Positions 46,945 to 56,611 of a DNA stretch of 64,000 nucleotides are shown here, piece by piece. The first letter of the stretch is position 1, and each line of letters begins with the position of its first letter. The position numbers and the translations under genes are program-made. This DNA is from Albidovulum sp. Lineage in GTDB: Bacteria; Pseudomonadota; Alphaproteobacteria; Rhodobacterales; Rhodobacteraceae. The stretch covers positions 1 to 64,000 of the forward strand of contig WFVA01000063.1 of assembly GCA_015491895.1 (NCBI GenBank), given 5' to 3'. The notes beneath the pieces were generated by a model. The model made no database searches. It had not been told where the DNA came from and saw only the letters and a list, made by a program, of their open reading frames with translations.

Positions 46945-48378
46945 ATGCGCCTGAAGATCAAGGAACCAAACATTGACATTGGCAAGGACGGGTTTGCGCA
47001 GCACTGCAAGCTTGGCCGTGCGCCCTATGGAAAGAAGCTTTCGGATCTGGTCGAAAGGATCGACGATCCGCTGGTCATCGCCCTTGATGGCGGCTGGGGG
47101 AGCGGTAAATCCTTCTTCCTGAAATGCTGGGCCGGTGCGCATAAAACAGAAAACCATGGTTCGGCGGAGGTAATCTATTTCGATGCCTTCCAGCATGATT
47201 ATCTGGATGATCCGCTGATCGCGCTTACGGGGATGATAGCTGAAAGATTCGATTCCGAAAAGGGCGTGATCGACCGCGTGAAAAATGCTGTGTTCAAGAT
47301 GGCAGCTCCTTTGAGCCGCATCGCGCTGGCCTACGCAACGGCGGGGGCGAGCAAACTGACGGCAGCGGCGGGCGATGCAGCATTGAAGACTGGCGAGAAG
47401 GAAATCGCCGAGGCCGCTGAAGAATACTGGGAAAAGGAAAAAGGTCGCCGCGCTGCCATGAAGGAATTCAGAGAGGCGCTCAAGAAGCTGACATCACCGG
47501 AAGAAGAAGGAGGAACACCCCGCAAGATCGTCATAATCATCGATGAACTGGATCGCTGCCGCCCGGATTTCGCCCTGGCGCTTCTCGAAGTGATCAAGCA
47601 TTTCTTCTCGATTGATCACATCACCTTCGTTCTCGGGGTGAACCTGACGGAGCTGCAAAACAGCGTAAGGGCACAATACGGGCAGGGCGTGGATGCGGAA
47701 AGATATCTGGGCAAGTTCATCCACCTGCACATGAGCCTGCCACTCTACACACGCCACACAGATGGAAATGGCCGTGAAGATATCGCCATGGCCTATCTTG
47801 AAACACTCTTTGAGGAGCTGGGGATCCCAAATCTTAAATTACGCTATCACGATAAGGTCGAATATGTAAGGATTCTAGATTACTACGAGAATTATCTCAG
47901 ATGTGCGGGTATTTCCCCCTCTCTTCGCGATGCCGAAAGGCTGGCATCGCAAGCCATATTGTTCAGCATGCACAGTGAAGAAATTATCAGGGGCCGCGAA
48001 GGCTTTCTTATCGTAATGATTGGAGCAGCCCTGCTTAAATACTACCACGGTGATCTTTACCGGAAACTACTCGAGGATCCGAACTTCTTCAAGAACAATA
48101 ACAATTTCATCACTTTGGCAAAAGCCCTGGGATTTGTAGATGCATCGCAGGGAGACCCGAGTATCTTCGAAAACAAGGTGCGTTTCGCATGGTCGGCATT
48201 TCTGAACAGATATGGATGGCGTGAAAAAGCACATGAAGAAAGAAAAATGCTGATTGATAATATGTTCAGGGGCACAACGGCTTTACCTGCCGAAACCATG
48301 AAACCGCATGAAATCTCATTCCTCTTCCACGAATATCTCGAAACCTTCACCCTGCCCGGCCCCTCCAGCCAAGAATGA
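46945..48378 (+). CDS. KAP family P-loop NTPase (candidate defence gene)
   Basis: A 477-residue KAP-type STAND-like NTPase. Walker A GGWGSGKS (49-56), then a hydrophobic/Ala-rich stretch (118-142) and a charged helix (150-183) inserted before the Walker B KIVIIIDELDRCRPDFA (194-210), the signature of the family. A helical C-terminal half follows. KAP NTPases include phage-exclusion protein PifA and are common in defence islands. The gene is richer in A/T than its neighbours, uses less biased codons, and is flanked by 47-bp direct repeats whose right copy encodes its last 13 residues (ETFTLPGPSSQE end). No integrase or transposase is adjacent. The start is the only ATG in a good position; see the promoter entry. 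Confidence 0.85.
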   Translation: MRLKIKEPNIDIGKDGFAQHCKLGRAPYGKKLSDLVERIDDPLVIALDGGWGSGKSFFLKCWAGAHKTENHGSAEVIYFDAFQHDYLDDPLIALTGMIAERFDSEKGVIDRVKNAVFKMAAPLSRIALAYATAGASKLTAAAGDAALKTGEKEIAEAAEEYWEKEKGRRAAMKEFREALKKLTSPEEEGGTPRKIVIIIDELDRCRPDFALALLEVIKHFFSIDHITFVLGVNLTELQNSVRAQYGQGVDAERYLGKFIHLHMSLPLYTRHTDGNGREDIAMAYLETLFEELGIPNLKLRYHDKVEYVRILDYYENYLRCAGISPSLRDAERLASQAILFSMHSEEIIRGREGFLIVMIGAALLKYYHGDLYRKLLEDPNFFKNNNNFITLAKALGFVDASQGDPSIFENKVRFAWSAFLNRYGWREKAHEERKMLIDNMFRGTTALPAETMKPHEISFLFHEYLETFTLPGPSSQE

Positions 48379-48385
48379 TTGCGGC
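48339..48385. repeat. 47-bp direct repeat, right copy (3' end of the KAP NTPase gene)
   Basis: Perfect match to 46814-46860. It covers the last 13 codons, the stop and the next seven bases, is GC-rich unlike the gene body, and is 49 bases before the ettA start. With the left copy it brackets about 1.48 kb of unique sequence. Confidence 0.92.
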
Positions 48386-48434
48386 TCGCGCCCGCCTCGG
48401 CTAACACTCCGCCAGAGAATCCCGGAGAGCGAAC

Positions 48435-50090
<1,656 letters not shown>

Positions 50091-50130
50091 AGCCACGGTT
50101 GCCCGCCGCCCAAGCGCGGGCGACCATGCG

Positions 50131-50155
50131 GCCTGCAACCACGCGGCTTGCAGGC
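50131..50155 (+). terminator. Candidate terminator of ettA
   Basis: GCCTGCAA (50131-50138), loop of nine, TTGCAGGC (50148-50155): eight perfect pairs, then GCGATCATTTCTTTTC. The T-rich part starts eight bases later, so efficiency is uncertain. On the other strand it would lie behind tRNA-Phe. Confidence 0.5.
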
Positions 50156-50185
50156 GCGATCATTTCTTTTCTTGCGAGAGAAAAA

Positions 50186-50260
50186 TGGTGCCCGGGGGCG
50201 GATTTGAACCACCGACACGAGGATTTTCAGTCCACTGCTCTACCCCTGAGCTACCCGGGC
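50186..50260 (-). tRNA. tRNA-Phe (GAA)
   Basis: On the minus strand a 75-base tRNA with a 7-bp acceptor stem GCCCGGG/CCCGGGC, the anticodon loop CTGAAAA (anticodon GAA), a T-arm GGTGG-TTCAAAT-CCGCC and encoded CCA. The anticodon stem reads GTGGA/TCCTC, with a T-T mismatch at its second pair (28-42). The D-loop AGGGGTA is short. It is the last gene of the infA-maf-rng-yacG strand; no other tRNA occurs in the window. Confidence 0.93.
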
Positions 50261-50340
50261 ACGGGTGAACGCCTCGGCGTTCGGGTGGCGGCTTTCTAGT
50301 CTTGCTCCGCGCGGCTGTCCAGAGGGGAATCGCGAAAAAA

Positions 50341-50535
50341 TCAGTTGGGGCGGCGGGGCGGCTGATCGGGGTGGTCCGCCCCCCCATCCCCCGGCCCCGT
50401 ATCAGGCGGCGCTTCATTGGTGGGGATGGCATATCTGCCGCTCATCCAGCGCCCGAGATCGATATCGGCGCAGCGCTTCGAGCAGAAGGGGCGGTATTTC
50501 GGATCGCTATCCTTTGCGCAGATCGGGCAGGTCAT
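50341..50535 (-). CDS. yacG: DNA gyrase inhibitor YacG
   Basis: A 64-residue zinc protein. Zinc ligands Cys3/Cys6 (CPIC) and Cys18/Cys22 (CSKRCADIDLGRWM) are in the family pattern, followed by a disordered acidic/Pro tail. YacG binds GyrB and inhibits gyrase. The start overlaps the RNase G/E stop as ATGA. Between it and the tRNA is about 80 bases of spacer. Confidence 0.92.
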   Translation of the reverse strand: MTCPICAKDSDPKYRPFCSKRCADIDLGRWMSGRYAIPTNEAPPDTGPGDGGADHPDQPPRRPN

Positions 50536-51572
50536 ATCTTCAGGTGCTCCGCGATGGGCAGGCGCTCGCGCTTGCGTTGCAGTTCATGATGGCCAAGCGG
50601 CGTCCAGCCGACAAGGGCGGTTTCGATCATGTCGCTCCTGAATGCGGCGCGCAGAGCGTTTTCGAGCGTGCGGCGATCCTTCTTCGCCATGGGCGCGAAA
50701 TCCACCGTGATCTGCCCGCCAAGCCCGAGGACGCGCAGCGCGCGCGGCAGATCCCGGGCAGCCGCGAGATTGGCCTTGAGGCCGGCGGCGGGGCTCGTAT
50801 CACCCCCTGTATTCACATCCACCGCCACCAGCGCGCGGGTGGGCTCGATCCACATGGATGCACCACCCGGGAGCGGCAGGGGGCCTTCGAGAAAGCCGTC
50901 GAGCGCCTCGCGGATGCCGTGATCGGCGAAGGCGCCCGGCGCGTCGGCGAGGATATCGGGCATGGGCCATTCGCGCCAGGCAAGCTCATGGGGGGATGGG
51001 CCCTCAAGCAGATGCTCGGGGCCGCTTCCCTGCGCCTCCTCCATGATCTGCCCGGCCAGATCCCGCATGGCGGTGATGTCTGCCGCGATCTCCTCCTCCC
51101 CGGCTTCGGCGCAGGCGGAGCGCAGGATCAGCCCGAAATCGCTGCCCGCCATCGCCTCATGGGCGATCTCGAGAAGCGCATCGCGCAGATCCTCATCGCG
51201 GATGGCGCGCGAGATGTTTATGCCCGGCGTCTCGGGGGTGACGATCGCATAGCGGCTCTTGAACAGCACCTTTGCCGTGAGCGGCACCGCCTTGCCCGGC
51301 TCCCCGTAACCGGTGACCTGCACCAGTAGCGGCTGGCCGGGAGAAAGCCCCTTCACGCGCCGCAGGAAGCCGCTCTGCCCGCCCGGCAGGCGCATCATCA
51401 TGCCGCCCTGCCCCTTGAGCGGGCGATCGCAAAGGGCGCGAAAGATCGCGCCCGGCGCGGGCGGCGCGTCGCCCGCGGGTTCGATCAGGAAATCCTGAAG
51501 CCGGCCATCCTCCATGAGCGCCGCGGCCTCGCGGCCGTCAATGCGATCCAGGGCAATCACCCGCCCCTTCAT
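50532..51572 (-). CDS. rng: Ribonuclease G/E family protein (short form)
   Basis: A 346-residue RNase E/G-type protein lacking the zinc-link CPxC motif and the long C-terminal scaffold of RNase E. The catalytic region retains the two metal-binding aspartates: [11 protein letters not shown] and ITVDFAPM. The N-terminal S1-like domain is short. Rhodobacterales usually carry this small form in addition to a full RNase E elsewhere. The start at 51572 (MKGRVIALD) overlaps the maf stop. The role in rRNA or mRNA processing is presumed. Confidence 0.82.
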   Translation of the reverse strand: MKGRVIALDRIDGREAAALMEDGRLQDFLIEPAGDAPPAPGAIFRALCDRPLKGQGGMMMRLPGGQSGFLRRVKGLSPGQPLLVQVTGYGEPGKAVPLTAKVLFKSRYAIVTPETPGINISRAIRDEDLRDALLEIAHEAMAGSDFGLILRSACAEAGEEEIAADITAMRDLAGQIMEEAQGSGPEHLLEGPSPHELAWREWPMPDILADAPGAFADHGIREALDGFLEGPLPLPGGASMWIEPTRALVAVDVNTGGDTSPAAGLKANLAAARDLPRALRVLGLGGQITVDFAPMAKKDRRTLENALRAAFRSDMIETALVGWTPLGHHELQRKRERLPIAEHLKI

Positions 51573-52171
51573 GATGCGGCTCCGGCAGGCGCCCTCTGCC
51601 CCACGCCAAGCACGGGATAGCCGGCGGCGCGCAGGAGCCCCGCCGTCTCTGCCAACGGCAGGCCGACGACCCCGGTATAGCTCCCCTCGATCCAGGGGAT
51701 GAACTGGCCGGCCAGGCCCTGGATGCCGTAGCCCCCGGCCTTTCCCTGCCATTCGCCGCTGTCGAGATAGGCTTCGATCTCGGAGGGCTCGAGCCGCTTC
51801 ATCTTGAGGATGGTCACGCTTTCCCCCTCCCACAGCCGATCGCCCCGGCGCACGACAATGGCCGTGACAACCCGATGCCGACGCCCCGACATGCGGCGCA
51901 GGAATTCCGCCGCCTCGGCGCGATCCCGCGGCTTGCCCAGCATCCGCCGGCCAAGCGCCACGATGGTATCCGCGGTGAGCAGGATCTCGTCCGCGCCCAG
52001 CGCGATCGCCCCGGCCTTTTCCCGCGCCAGCCGGCGGCAGTAGGGGCGGGGCAATTCGCCCTTGAGGGGCGTTTCATCTATTTCGGCAGGGCGCACGTCA
52101 TCGGGCACGATCCCGATCTGTGCCAGCAGTTCGGCCCGGCGCGGGCTCGCCGAGCCCAGGATGAGCTTCAT
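51569..52171 (-). CDS. maf: Maf-like nucleotide pyrophosphatase
   Basis: A 200-residue Maf/HAM1-fold protein that hydrolyses (m7/modified) nucleoside triphosphates to monophosphates to keep them from entering RNA or DNA. Signatures: [17 protein letters not shown], the catalytic [15 protein letters not shown], and [24 protein letters not shown]. It lies between infA and RNase G/E, a conserved Rhodobacterales order. Confidence 0.95.
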   Translation of the reverse strand: MKLILGSASPRRAELLAQIGIVPDDVRPAEIDETPLKGELPRPYCRRLAREKAGAIALGADEILLTADTIVALGRRMLGKPRDRAEAAEFLRRMSGRRHRVVTAIVVRRGDRLWEGESVTILKMKRLEPSEIEAYLDSGEWQGKAGGYGIQGLAGQFIPWIEGSYTGVVGLPLAETAGLLRAAGYPVLGVGQRAPAGAAS

Positions 52172-52179
52172 GTGCCCGG

Positions 52180-52398
52180 CTACTTGAAGCGGTAGTTGAT
52201 GCGGCCCTTCGTCAGATCGTAGGGCGTCATTTCAACCTGAACCTTGTCGCCGGCAAGAACACGGATCCTGTTCTTGCGCATCTTTCCTGCCGTATGAGCG
52301 ATGATTTCATGGCCGTTCTCAAGCTCGACCCGAAACGTCGCATTCGGCAGGAGTTCCTTCACGACACCGGGGAATTCGAGCAATTCTTCCTTGGCCAT
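52180..52398 (-). CDS. infA: Translation initiation factor IF-1
   Basis: A 72-residue OB-fold protein, essential in 30S initiation. Family sequence from [19 protein letters not shown] through [19 protein letters not shown] to [20 protein letters not shown] precedes the ATG at 52398. It begins the infA-maf-rng-yacG-tRNA-Phe run. Confidence 0.98.
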   Translation of the reverse strand: MAKEELLEFPGVVKELLPNATFRVELENGHEIIAHTAGKMRKNRIRVLAGDKVQVEMTPYDLTKGRINYRFK

Positions 52399-52504
52399 GG
52401 TCACTCCTGTCTGTTGCTTCCGTGCGACGCCGAAGGCGCCGCTGCGCCTCATTTGGGGGGTTTTGCGCGGAAAATCAAGTAAAACCCTGCCTTCACCACC
52501 CCGT

Positions 52505-53113
52505 TCAGCCGCCAAAACGGCGCATCGCCCGCAACACGCGCGCCCCTGCCGTCAGGGCCGTCAGCAGGGCGAAGAGGGGGGCAAGAGGAGCGAAGGCCGC
52601 GGGCCAGAGCATCACGAGGGTGAAGAAGGCGATGGTTTCGCTCCCTTCGATCAGCCCGGTATCATGATGATGCGCCTTCTCGCCATTCGGACTCGGGCGC
52701 AGATTCCGGGCCTCGGCGAGAATGGCGAAGCCCAGAAAGCTCGCGCCATTGACGAAGAAGCTCGCAAGCAGAATTGCGGCGGGCAGCGCATTGGCATCGG
52801 GATCGAGGAAGGCAAAGCCGAGTGGCAAGGCGGCCCAGGCGGTGAAATCCGCCATGATGTCGAGATAGCCCCCGAGCGGGCGGGGCCCCGTGATCCGGGC
52901 CACGGGGCCATCGAGGCCGTCCAGGAGGCGCGAGAGGAGGAGCAGGAGGAGCGCCGGAAGAAGCCACCCGAATGCCACGGCAAGAGCCGCCAGCAGGCCG
53001 GCGATGAGCCCGGCAAGCGTCAGGCTGCCGGCGCCGATGCCGAGATCCGCAAGCCGGCGCGCGCCCCGCTCCAGGGCATTGTCCATCAAGGGGCGCAGGT
53101 GGCGATCAAGCAT
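52505..53113 (-). CDS. CDP-alcohol phosphatidyltransferase family protein
   Basis: A 202-residue membrane enzyme with about five hydrophobic segments. The family signature is visible at about 63-90: [29 protein letters not shown], with the four metal-binding Asp residues (D-x2-D-G-x2-A-R...G-x3-D-x3-D). It transfers a phosphatidyl group from CDP-diacylglycerol (or a related lipid) to an alcohol. The acceptor cannot be told. It is on the infA strand with about 100 bases between. Confidence 0.88.
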   Translation of the reverse strand: MLDRHLRPLMDNALERGARRLADLGIGAGSLTLAGLIAGLLAALAVAFGWLLPALLLLLLSRLLDGLDGPVARITGPRPLGGYLDIMADFTAWAALPLGFAFLDPDANALPAAILLASFFVNGASFLGFAILAEARNLRPSPNGEKAHHHDTGLIEGSETIAFFTLVMLWPAAFAPLAPLFALLTALTAGARVLRAMRRFGG

Positions 53114-53201
53114 GCGGGTTTCCGTGCGTGCGTCGGCGCTTTATCCGGGCGAGAACATATCGCACCGGCGCCGAGAAAACACGGCAAAGCCGCACGGCCG
53201 T

Positions 53202-53549
53202 TCACTTTTCCTTGTCCGCCTTCATCTGATCATAGGCCGCGAGCGCCTTGGCGGCATACATGAGCGCCGGGCCGCCGCCCATCTGAAGCGCCATGGCGAG
53301 CGCATCGGCCACCTCCTCGCGGCTGGCGCCGATACGCACCAGAGCCTCGATGTGAAAGCCGATACAGGGCTCGCAGCCCTGCGCCACGGCGATCCCGAGC
53401 GCAATGAATTCCTTTGTCTTGAAAGGGAGCACCTCGCTTTCCTTCACACTCTTGCCGAGGGTGGCGAAGGCGCGGGTCGTTTCGGGGATAGTCCTGTTGA
53501 GGGCGCGGATGTCATTCTTCATGTCATCCATGTAGGTTTTCCAGTCCAT
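53202..53549 (-). CDS. Carboxymuconolactone decarboxylase/AhpD-like protein
   Basis: A 115-residue protein with the AhpD redox motif CEPCIGFH (Cys59, Cys62, His66) inside the all-helical CMD domain. Such proteins work as peroxidase partners or alkylhydroperoxidase-like reductases with the CxxC as a disulfide. No adjacent peroxiredoxin gene is seen. A good AGGAGCAG-like site precedes the ATG at 53549. Confidence 0.9.
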   Translation of the reverse strand: MDWKTYMDDMKNDIRALNRTIPETTRAFATLGKSVKESEVLPFKTKEFIALGIAVAQGCEPCIGFHIEALVRIGASREEVADALAMALQMGGGPALMYAAKALAAYDQMKADKEK

Positions 53550-53618
53550 GTTCTGCTCCTGTGCTTCAAGGGTTTGCCGGCAGATGGCATCGGCCTGCGA
53601 AAGCCGCCTTGATCAGGG

Positions 53619-54287
53619 TCAAGCGGATCCGGTTTTCCGTGCCGTCATCATGAGATTGGATGCGGGCATCTCATGGCATTCGGGGGCCTCCATGCCCCGC
53701 ACCACCAGCAGATCCATGACCCACCCGACATCCTTGTAGCCAATCCCCGGATCCCGGGCCTTCAGCGAGGCGTGAAACGCCCGATCCCCATCGCTCGCAA
53801 ATCGACCGGCGCGCAGAAACGGCCCGTAGAGGCAGAAAACGCCCCCCGGCGCCAGCGCATCCGCCATATTGGCGAGGATCGCCGCCGCCGTATCATCCGA
53901 AACGAGGTGCAGGAGATTGACGGCGATCACCAGATCGAGATCCTTCAGATCCCGGGGCCAGGGCGCGGCGGCATCAAGAAGGCGGGGATCCGCCACATTG
54001 GCAAGCCCCGAAGCGCGGATCCAGGCCCGCACGCTGGCGAATCTTTCCGCAGCGGCATCGCTCGGCTGCCAGCTGATCTTCGGGCGCGCCTTCGCGAAGC
54101 GGACAATATGCTGCCCGGTGCCGCTCGCGATCTCGAGCGCCCGACCCTCCGGCGGCACCACCCTTTCGAGCACCTCCAGGATGGGGCCGATGTTTCGCTC
54201 GGCCGAGGGCGCAGAGAGGCGGTCATCGGGGGCTGCCCCAGCGATGAGCGCAGCGCTGTCGGGCAGATCGAGGCGCTTGCGGCTCAT
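53619..54287 (-). CDS. DUF938 SAM-dependent methyltransferase
   Basis: A 222-residue class I methyltransferase-like protein of the DUF938 group. SAM motif LEIASGTGQHIVRFAKARP near 49-67, then ISWQPSDA and DLDLVIAVNLLHLVSDDTAAAILANMADALAPGGVFCLYGPF. The substrate is unknown. Its ATG overlaps the DAO-type oxidase stop as ATGA, so the two are translated together. Confidence 0.88.
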   Translation of the reverse strand: MSRKRLDLPDSAALIAGAAPDDRLSAPSAERNIGPILEVLERVVPPEGRALEIASGTGQHIVRFAKARPKISWQPSDAAAERFASVRAWIRASGLANVADPRLLDAAAPWPRDLKDLDLVIAVNLLHLVSDDTAAAILANMADALAPGGVFCLYGPFLRAGRFASDGDRAFHASLKARDPGIGYKDVGWVMDLLVVRGMEAPECHEMPASNLMMTARKTGSA

Positions 54288-55366
54288 CGCCGGAATCTTT
54301 CCGGCGAGAGGGCGGCGACGGCGTCAGCCTCCAGTTCCGGCGGGCGGGCGAGGATCAGATCGGCGGCCAGCCGGCTGGCGGCGGGGGATGTCTGAAAGCC
54401 GTAGCCCCCCTGTCCGCCCAGCCAGAAGAAGCCCTCCGCACCGGGCTCGAAGCCGATCACGAGCGAACGATCGGGCGAAAAGGTGCGCAGGCCCGCCCAG
54501 CTTGCTTCCAGCCGTGTCACCGGCTCGATGACCATTTCCTCGTAGCGCGCAAGCCCCTCTGCGAGCACCATGTCATCCGCCCAGGCATCATGCGGCTCCA
54601 CGGGATCCTCCTCGCTCGGTGAGACCAGAAGCTTGCCCGCCTCGGGCTTGGCATACCAGCTCTCGCAGGCACCGTGCAGCATCGGCCAGCCGCCGGGCTC
54701 ATGCCCCCCCGGGGCCGGGATCTGCGCCATCGAGCGGCGCAGCGGCCTGAAGCCGATCGGCGCGATGCTGGCCATCCGCGCGATCACATCCACCCAGGCG
54801 CCGGCCGCATTCACGATCACCGGTGCGCGAAAGGCGCCTGCCGGGGTTTTCACCTCCCAGACGCTCCCGCACCGCGCGATCTCCTCCACCGGCGCGCGCG
54901 TGAGGATGCGCGCGCCGGCCCTGCGCGCCTTGCCCGCGAAATTCTGAAGGAGCCGGTCCGCATCGAGATCGCGCGCCCAGCTGTTGCCCGCCGCCGCCGC
55001 CACGCGCTCACGCCGCAGGATCGGCACCATCTCGCAGGCCTCGGCAACAGAAACCGGCTCGAGCGCCATCTCCGCCACCTCTTCGCGAAAGCGATCAAGC
55101 TGGTCGGCGCGCGCCACCATCAGGATGCCGCGCGGCGAAAGCACGCCGCCATCCTCATGCGCAAGATAATCCTCGCTCGCATAATTCAGCGCCCTGACGG
55201 TCGCATTGCCATATTCGCGCTCGAACATTGCCGCCGAACGCCCCGAGGCATGGTAGCCAAGGCTCTCCTCCGCCTCCAGAAGCATGACCCCGGCTTCAGG
55301 CGCGAGCCGCGCCGCCGCGCTCAGCCCCGCAATACCCCCTCCGATGATGATGATATCCGTATCCAT
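54284..55366 (-). CDS. FAD-dependent oxidoreductase (DAO, glycine/D-amino acid oxidase type)
   Basis: A 360-residue DAO-family flavoprotein. FAD-binding GxGxxG (IIIIGGGIAGLSAAARL near 5-21), a middle substrate domain, and the C-terminal FAD block FFWLGGQGGYGFQTSPAASRLAADLI. It deaminates or demethylates amino or N-methyl substrates; the exact one is unclear. The start at 55366 begins at the Rossmann fold. It lies behind a terminator at 55400-55426 and is coupled to the DUF938 gene. Confidence 0.9.
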   Translation of the reverse strand: MDTDIIIIGGGIAGLSAAARLAPEAGVMLLEAEESLGYHASGRSAAMFEREYGNATVRALNYASEDYLAHEDGGVLSPRGILMVARADQLDRFREEVAEMALEPVSVAEACEMVPILRRERVAAAAGNSWARDLDADRLLQNFAGKARRAGARILTRAPVEEIARCGSVWEVKTPAGAFRAPVIVNAAGAWVDVIARMASIAPIGFRPLRRSMAQIPAPGGHEPGGWPMLHGACESWYAKPEAGKLLVSPSEEDPVEPHDAWADDMVLAEGLARYEEMVIEPVTRLEASWAGLRTFSPDRSLVIGFEPGAEGFFWLGGQGGYGFQTSPAASRLAADLILARPPELEADAVAALSPERFRR

Positions 55367-55399
55367 GGCGCGCACCCTGCCACGCTGACAGGTAAAGGA

Positions 55400-55426
55400 A
55401 AAGGCCCGCCGGGGCGGCAGGCCTTT
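55400..55426. terminator. Bidirectional terminator-like hairpin behind the BMP gene
   Basis: AAAGGCC (55400-55406) and GGCCTTT (55420-55426) around a GC-rich 13-base loop. It has T-rich sequence on both sides (CCTTTTT on the plus strand, TCCTTT on the minus strand). On the minus strand it ends the purine uptake operon before the DAO gene. Confidence 0.65.
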
Positions 55427-55439
55427 CCTTTTTCCCCTT

Positions 55440-55475
55440 GCCTTCATCTTGGCGGAAATACTCCCGCCGGAGGCA
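55440..55475 (-). repeat. Dispersed TATTT repeat, second subtype (36 bases)
   Basis: Identical over 36 bases to 63104-63139. On the minus strand it begins TGCCTCCGGCGGGAGTATTT and ends CCGCCAAGATGAAGGC. It lies between the BMP gene stop (55535) and the terminator at 55400. The end (AAGATGAAG) differs from the GACCAGTGATG type. Confidence 0.9.
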
Positions 55476-55534
55476 CGAAGTTCTTGATCCGAACGGCAAT
55501 GCCAGGCGCAGCCGCCGCCCGGATCACCTGGGGT

Positions 55535-56611
55535 TCACTGCGGAATTTCGCCCTCGATACCTTCGACATAGAAATTCATCCCGGCCAGCGTGCCATCATC
55601 GGCCACTTCGCCCTCCTTCAGCCAGGGCGTGCCGTCCTGCTTGTTGAGCGGGCCGGTGAAGGGGTGATAGCTGCCTTCGATGATGGCCTGCTTCATGGCA
55701 TCCGCTTCCGCCTGCACCTCGGACGGAACCTTGCTTGAATAGGGCGCAAGCTGGACCATGCCTTCCTTGAAGCCATGCCATGTATCCTGCGATTTCCAGG
55801 AGCCGTCCATTACCGCTCCCACGCGCTCGACGTAATAGGGCGCCCAGTTGTCGATGATGGCGGTGAGCTGGGCATTGGGGCCGAACTGAGACATGTCGGA
55901 GGCCTGCCCGAAGGCCATGATGCCCTTCTCCTCGGCGATGGTCATGGCGGCGGGGCTGTCGGTGTGCTGCATGATGATGTCAACCCCCTGCTCGATCAGC
56001 GCGGTTGCGGCATCGGCCTCCTTGGCGGGATCGAACCACGTGTAGACCCACACGATCTTGAATTCCACATCCGGGTTCACCTTCTTCGCGTGGATATAGG
56101 CCGCGTTGATGCCCCGGATCACCTCGGGGATGGGGAAAGAGGCAATGTAGCCGATCTTGTTGGTCTTGGTCATGCGCCCGGCGATGGTGCCGATCACGGC
56201 GCGGCCTTCATAGAAACGCGCGGAATAGGTCGCCACGTTGTCGGCGCGCTTGTAGCCGGTCGCATGCTCGAATTTCACATTCGGAAATTTCTTCGCCACC
56301 TTCTGCACGGCATCCATGTAGCCAAAGGAGGTGGCGAAGATGATATCGGCGCCGCCGAGCGCCATCTGAGTCATCACCCGCTCGGCGTCGGCCCCCTCGG
56401 GCACGTTTTCGACGAAGGTGGTTTCCACCTTGTCTCCATATTCCGCCTTGACAGCCTGACGCCCCTGATCGTGCTGATATGTCCAGCCGAAATCGCCGAC
56501 TGGCCCCACATAGACAAACCCGGCCTTCATCTTTTCTTCGGCAAGGGCAGCGCCCGCGCCGGCAATCCCGAGCGCAAGTGCCGCGCTGGCCAGAAATGTT
56601 CTGCGTTTCAT
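55535..56611 (-). CDS. BMP family ABC transporter substrate-binding protein (purine/nucleoside type)
   Basis: A 358-residue periplasmic binding protein of the Bmp/PnrA class. The signal peptide begins with an RR pair (MKRRTFLASAALALGIAG), possibly Tat. The family sequence follows: AGFVYVGPVGDFGWTYQHDQGR, DIIFATSFGYMDAV, HTDSPA and PYYVERVGAVMDGSWKSQDTW. The genes of two permeases and an ATPase lie upstream on the same strand, with a K+ channel between. Location beside xdhB/xdhC suggests purines as substrate. The start overlaps the channel stop (ATGA). Confidence 0.9.
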   Translation of the reverse strand: MKRRTFLASAALALGIAGAGAALAEEKMKAGFVYVGPVGDFGWTYQHDQGRQAVKAEYGDKVETTFVENVPEGADAERVMTQMALGGADIIFATSFGYMDAVQKVAKKFPNVKFEHATGYKRADNVATYSARFYEGRAVIGTIAGRMTKTNKIGYIASFPIPEVIRGINAAYIHAKKVNPDVEFKIVWVYTWFDPAKEADAATALIEQGVDIIMQHTDSPAAMTIAEEKGIMAFGQASDMSQFGPNAQLTAIIDNWAPYYVERVGAVMDGSWKSQDTWHGFKEGMVQLAPYSSKVPSEVQAEADAMKQAIIEGSYHPFTGPLNKQDGTPWLKEGEVADDGTLAGMNFYVEGIEGEIPQ

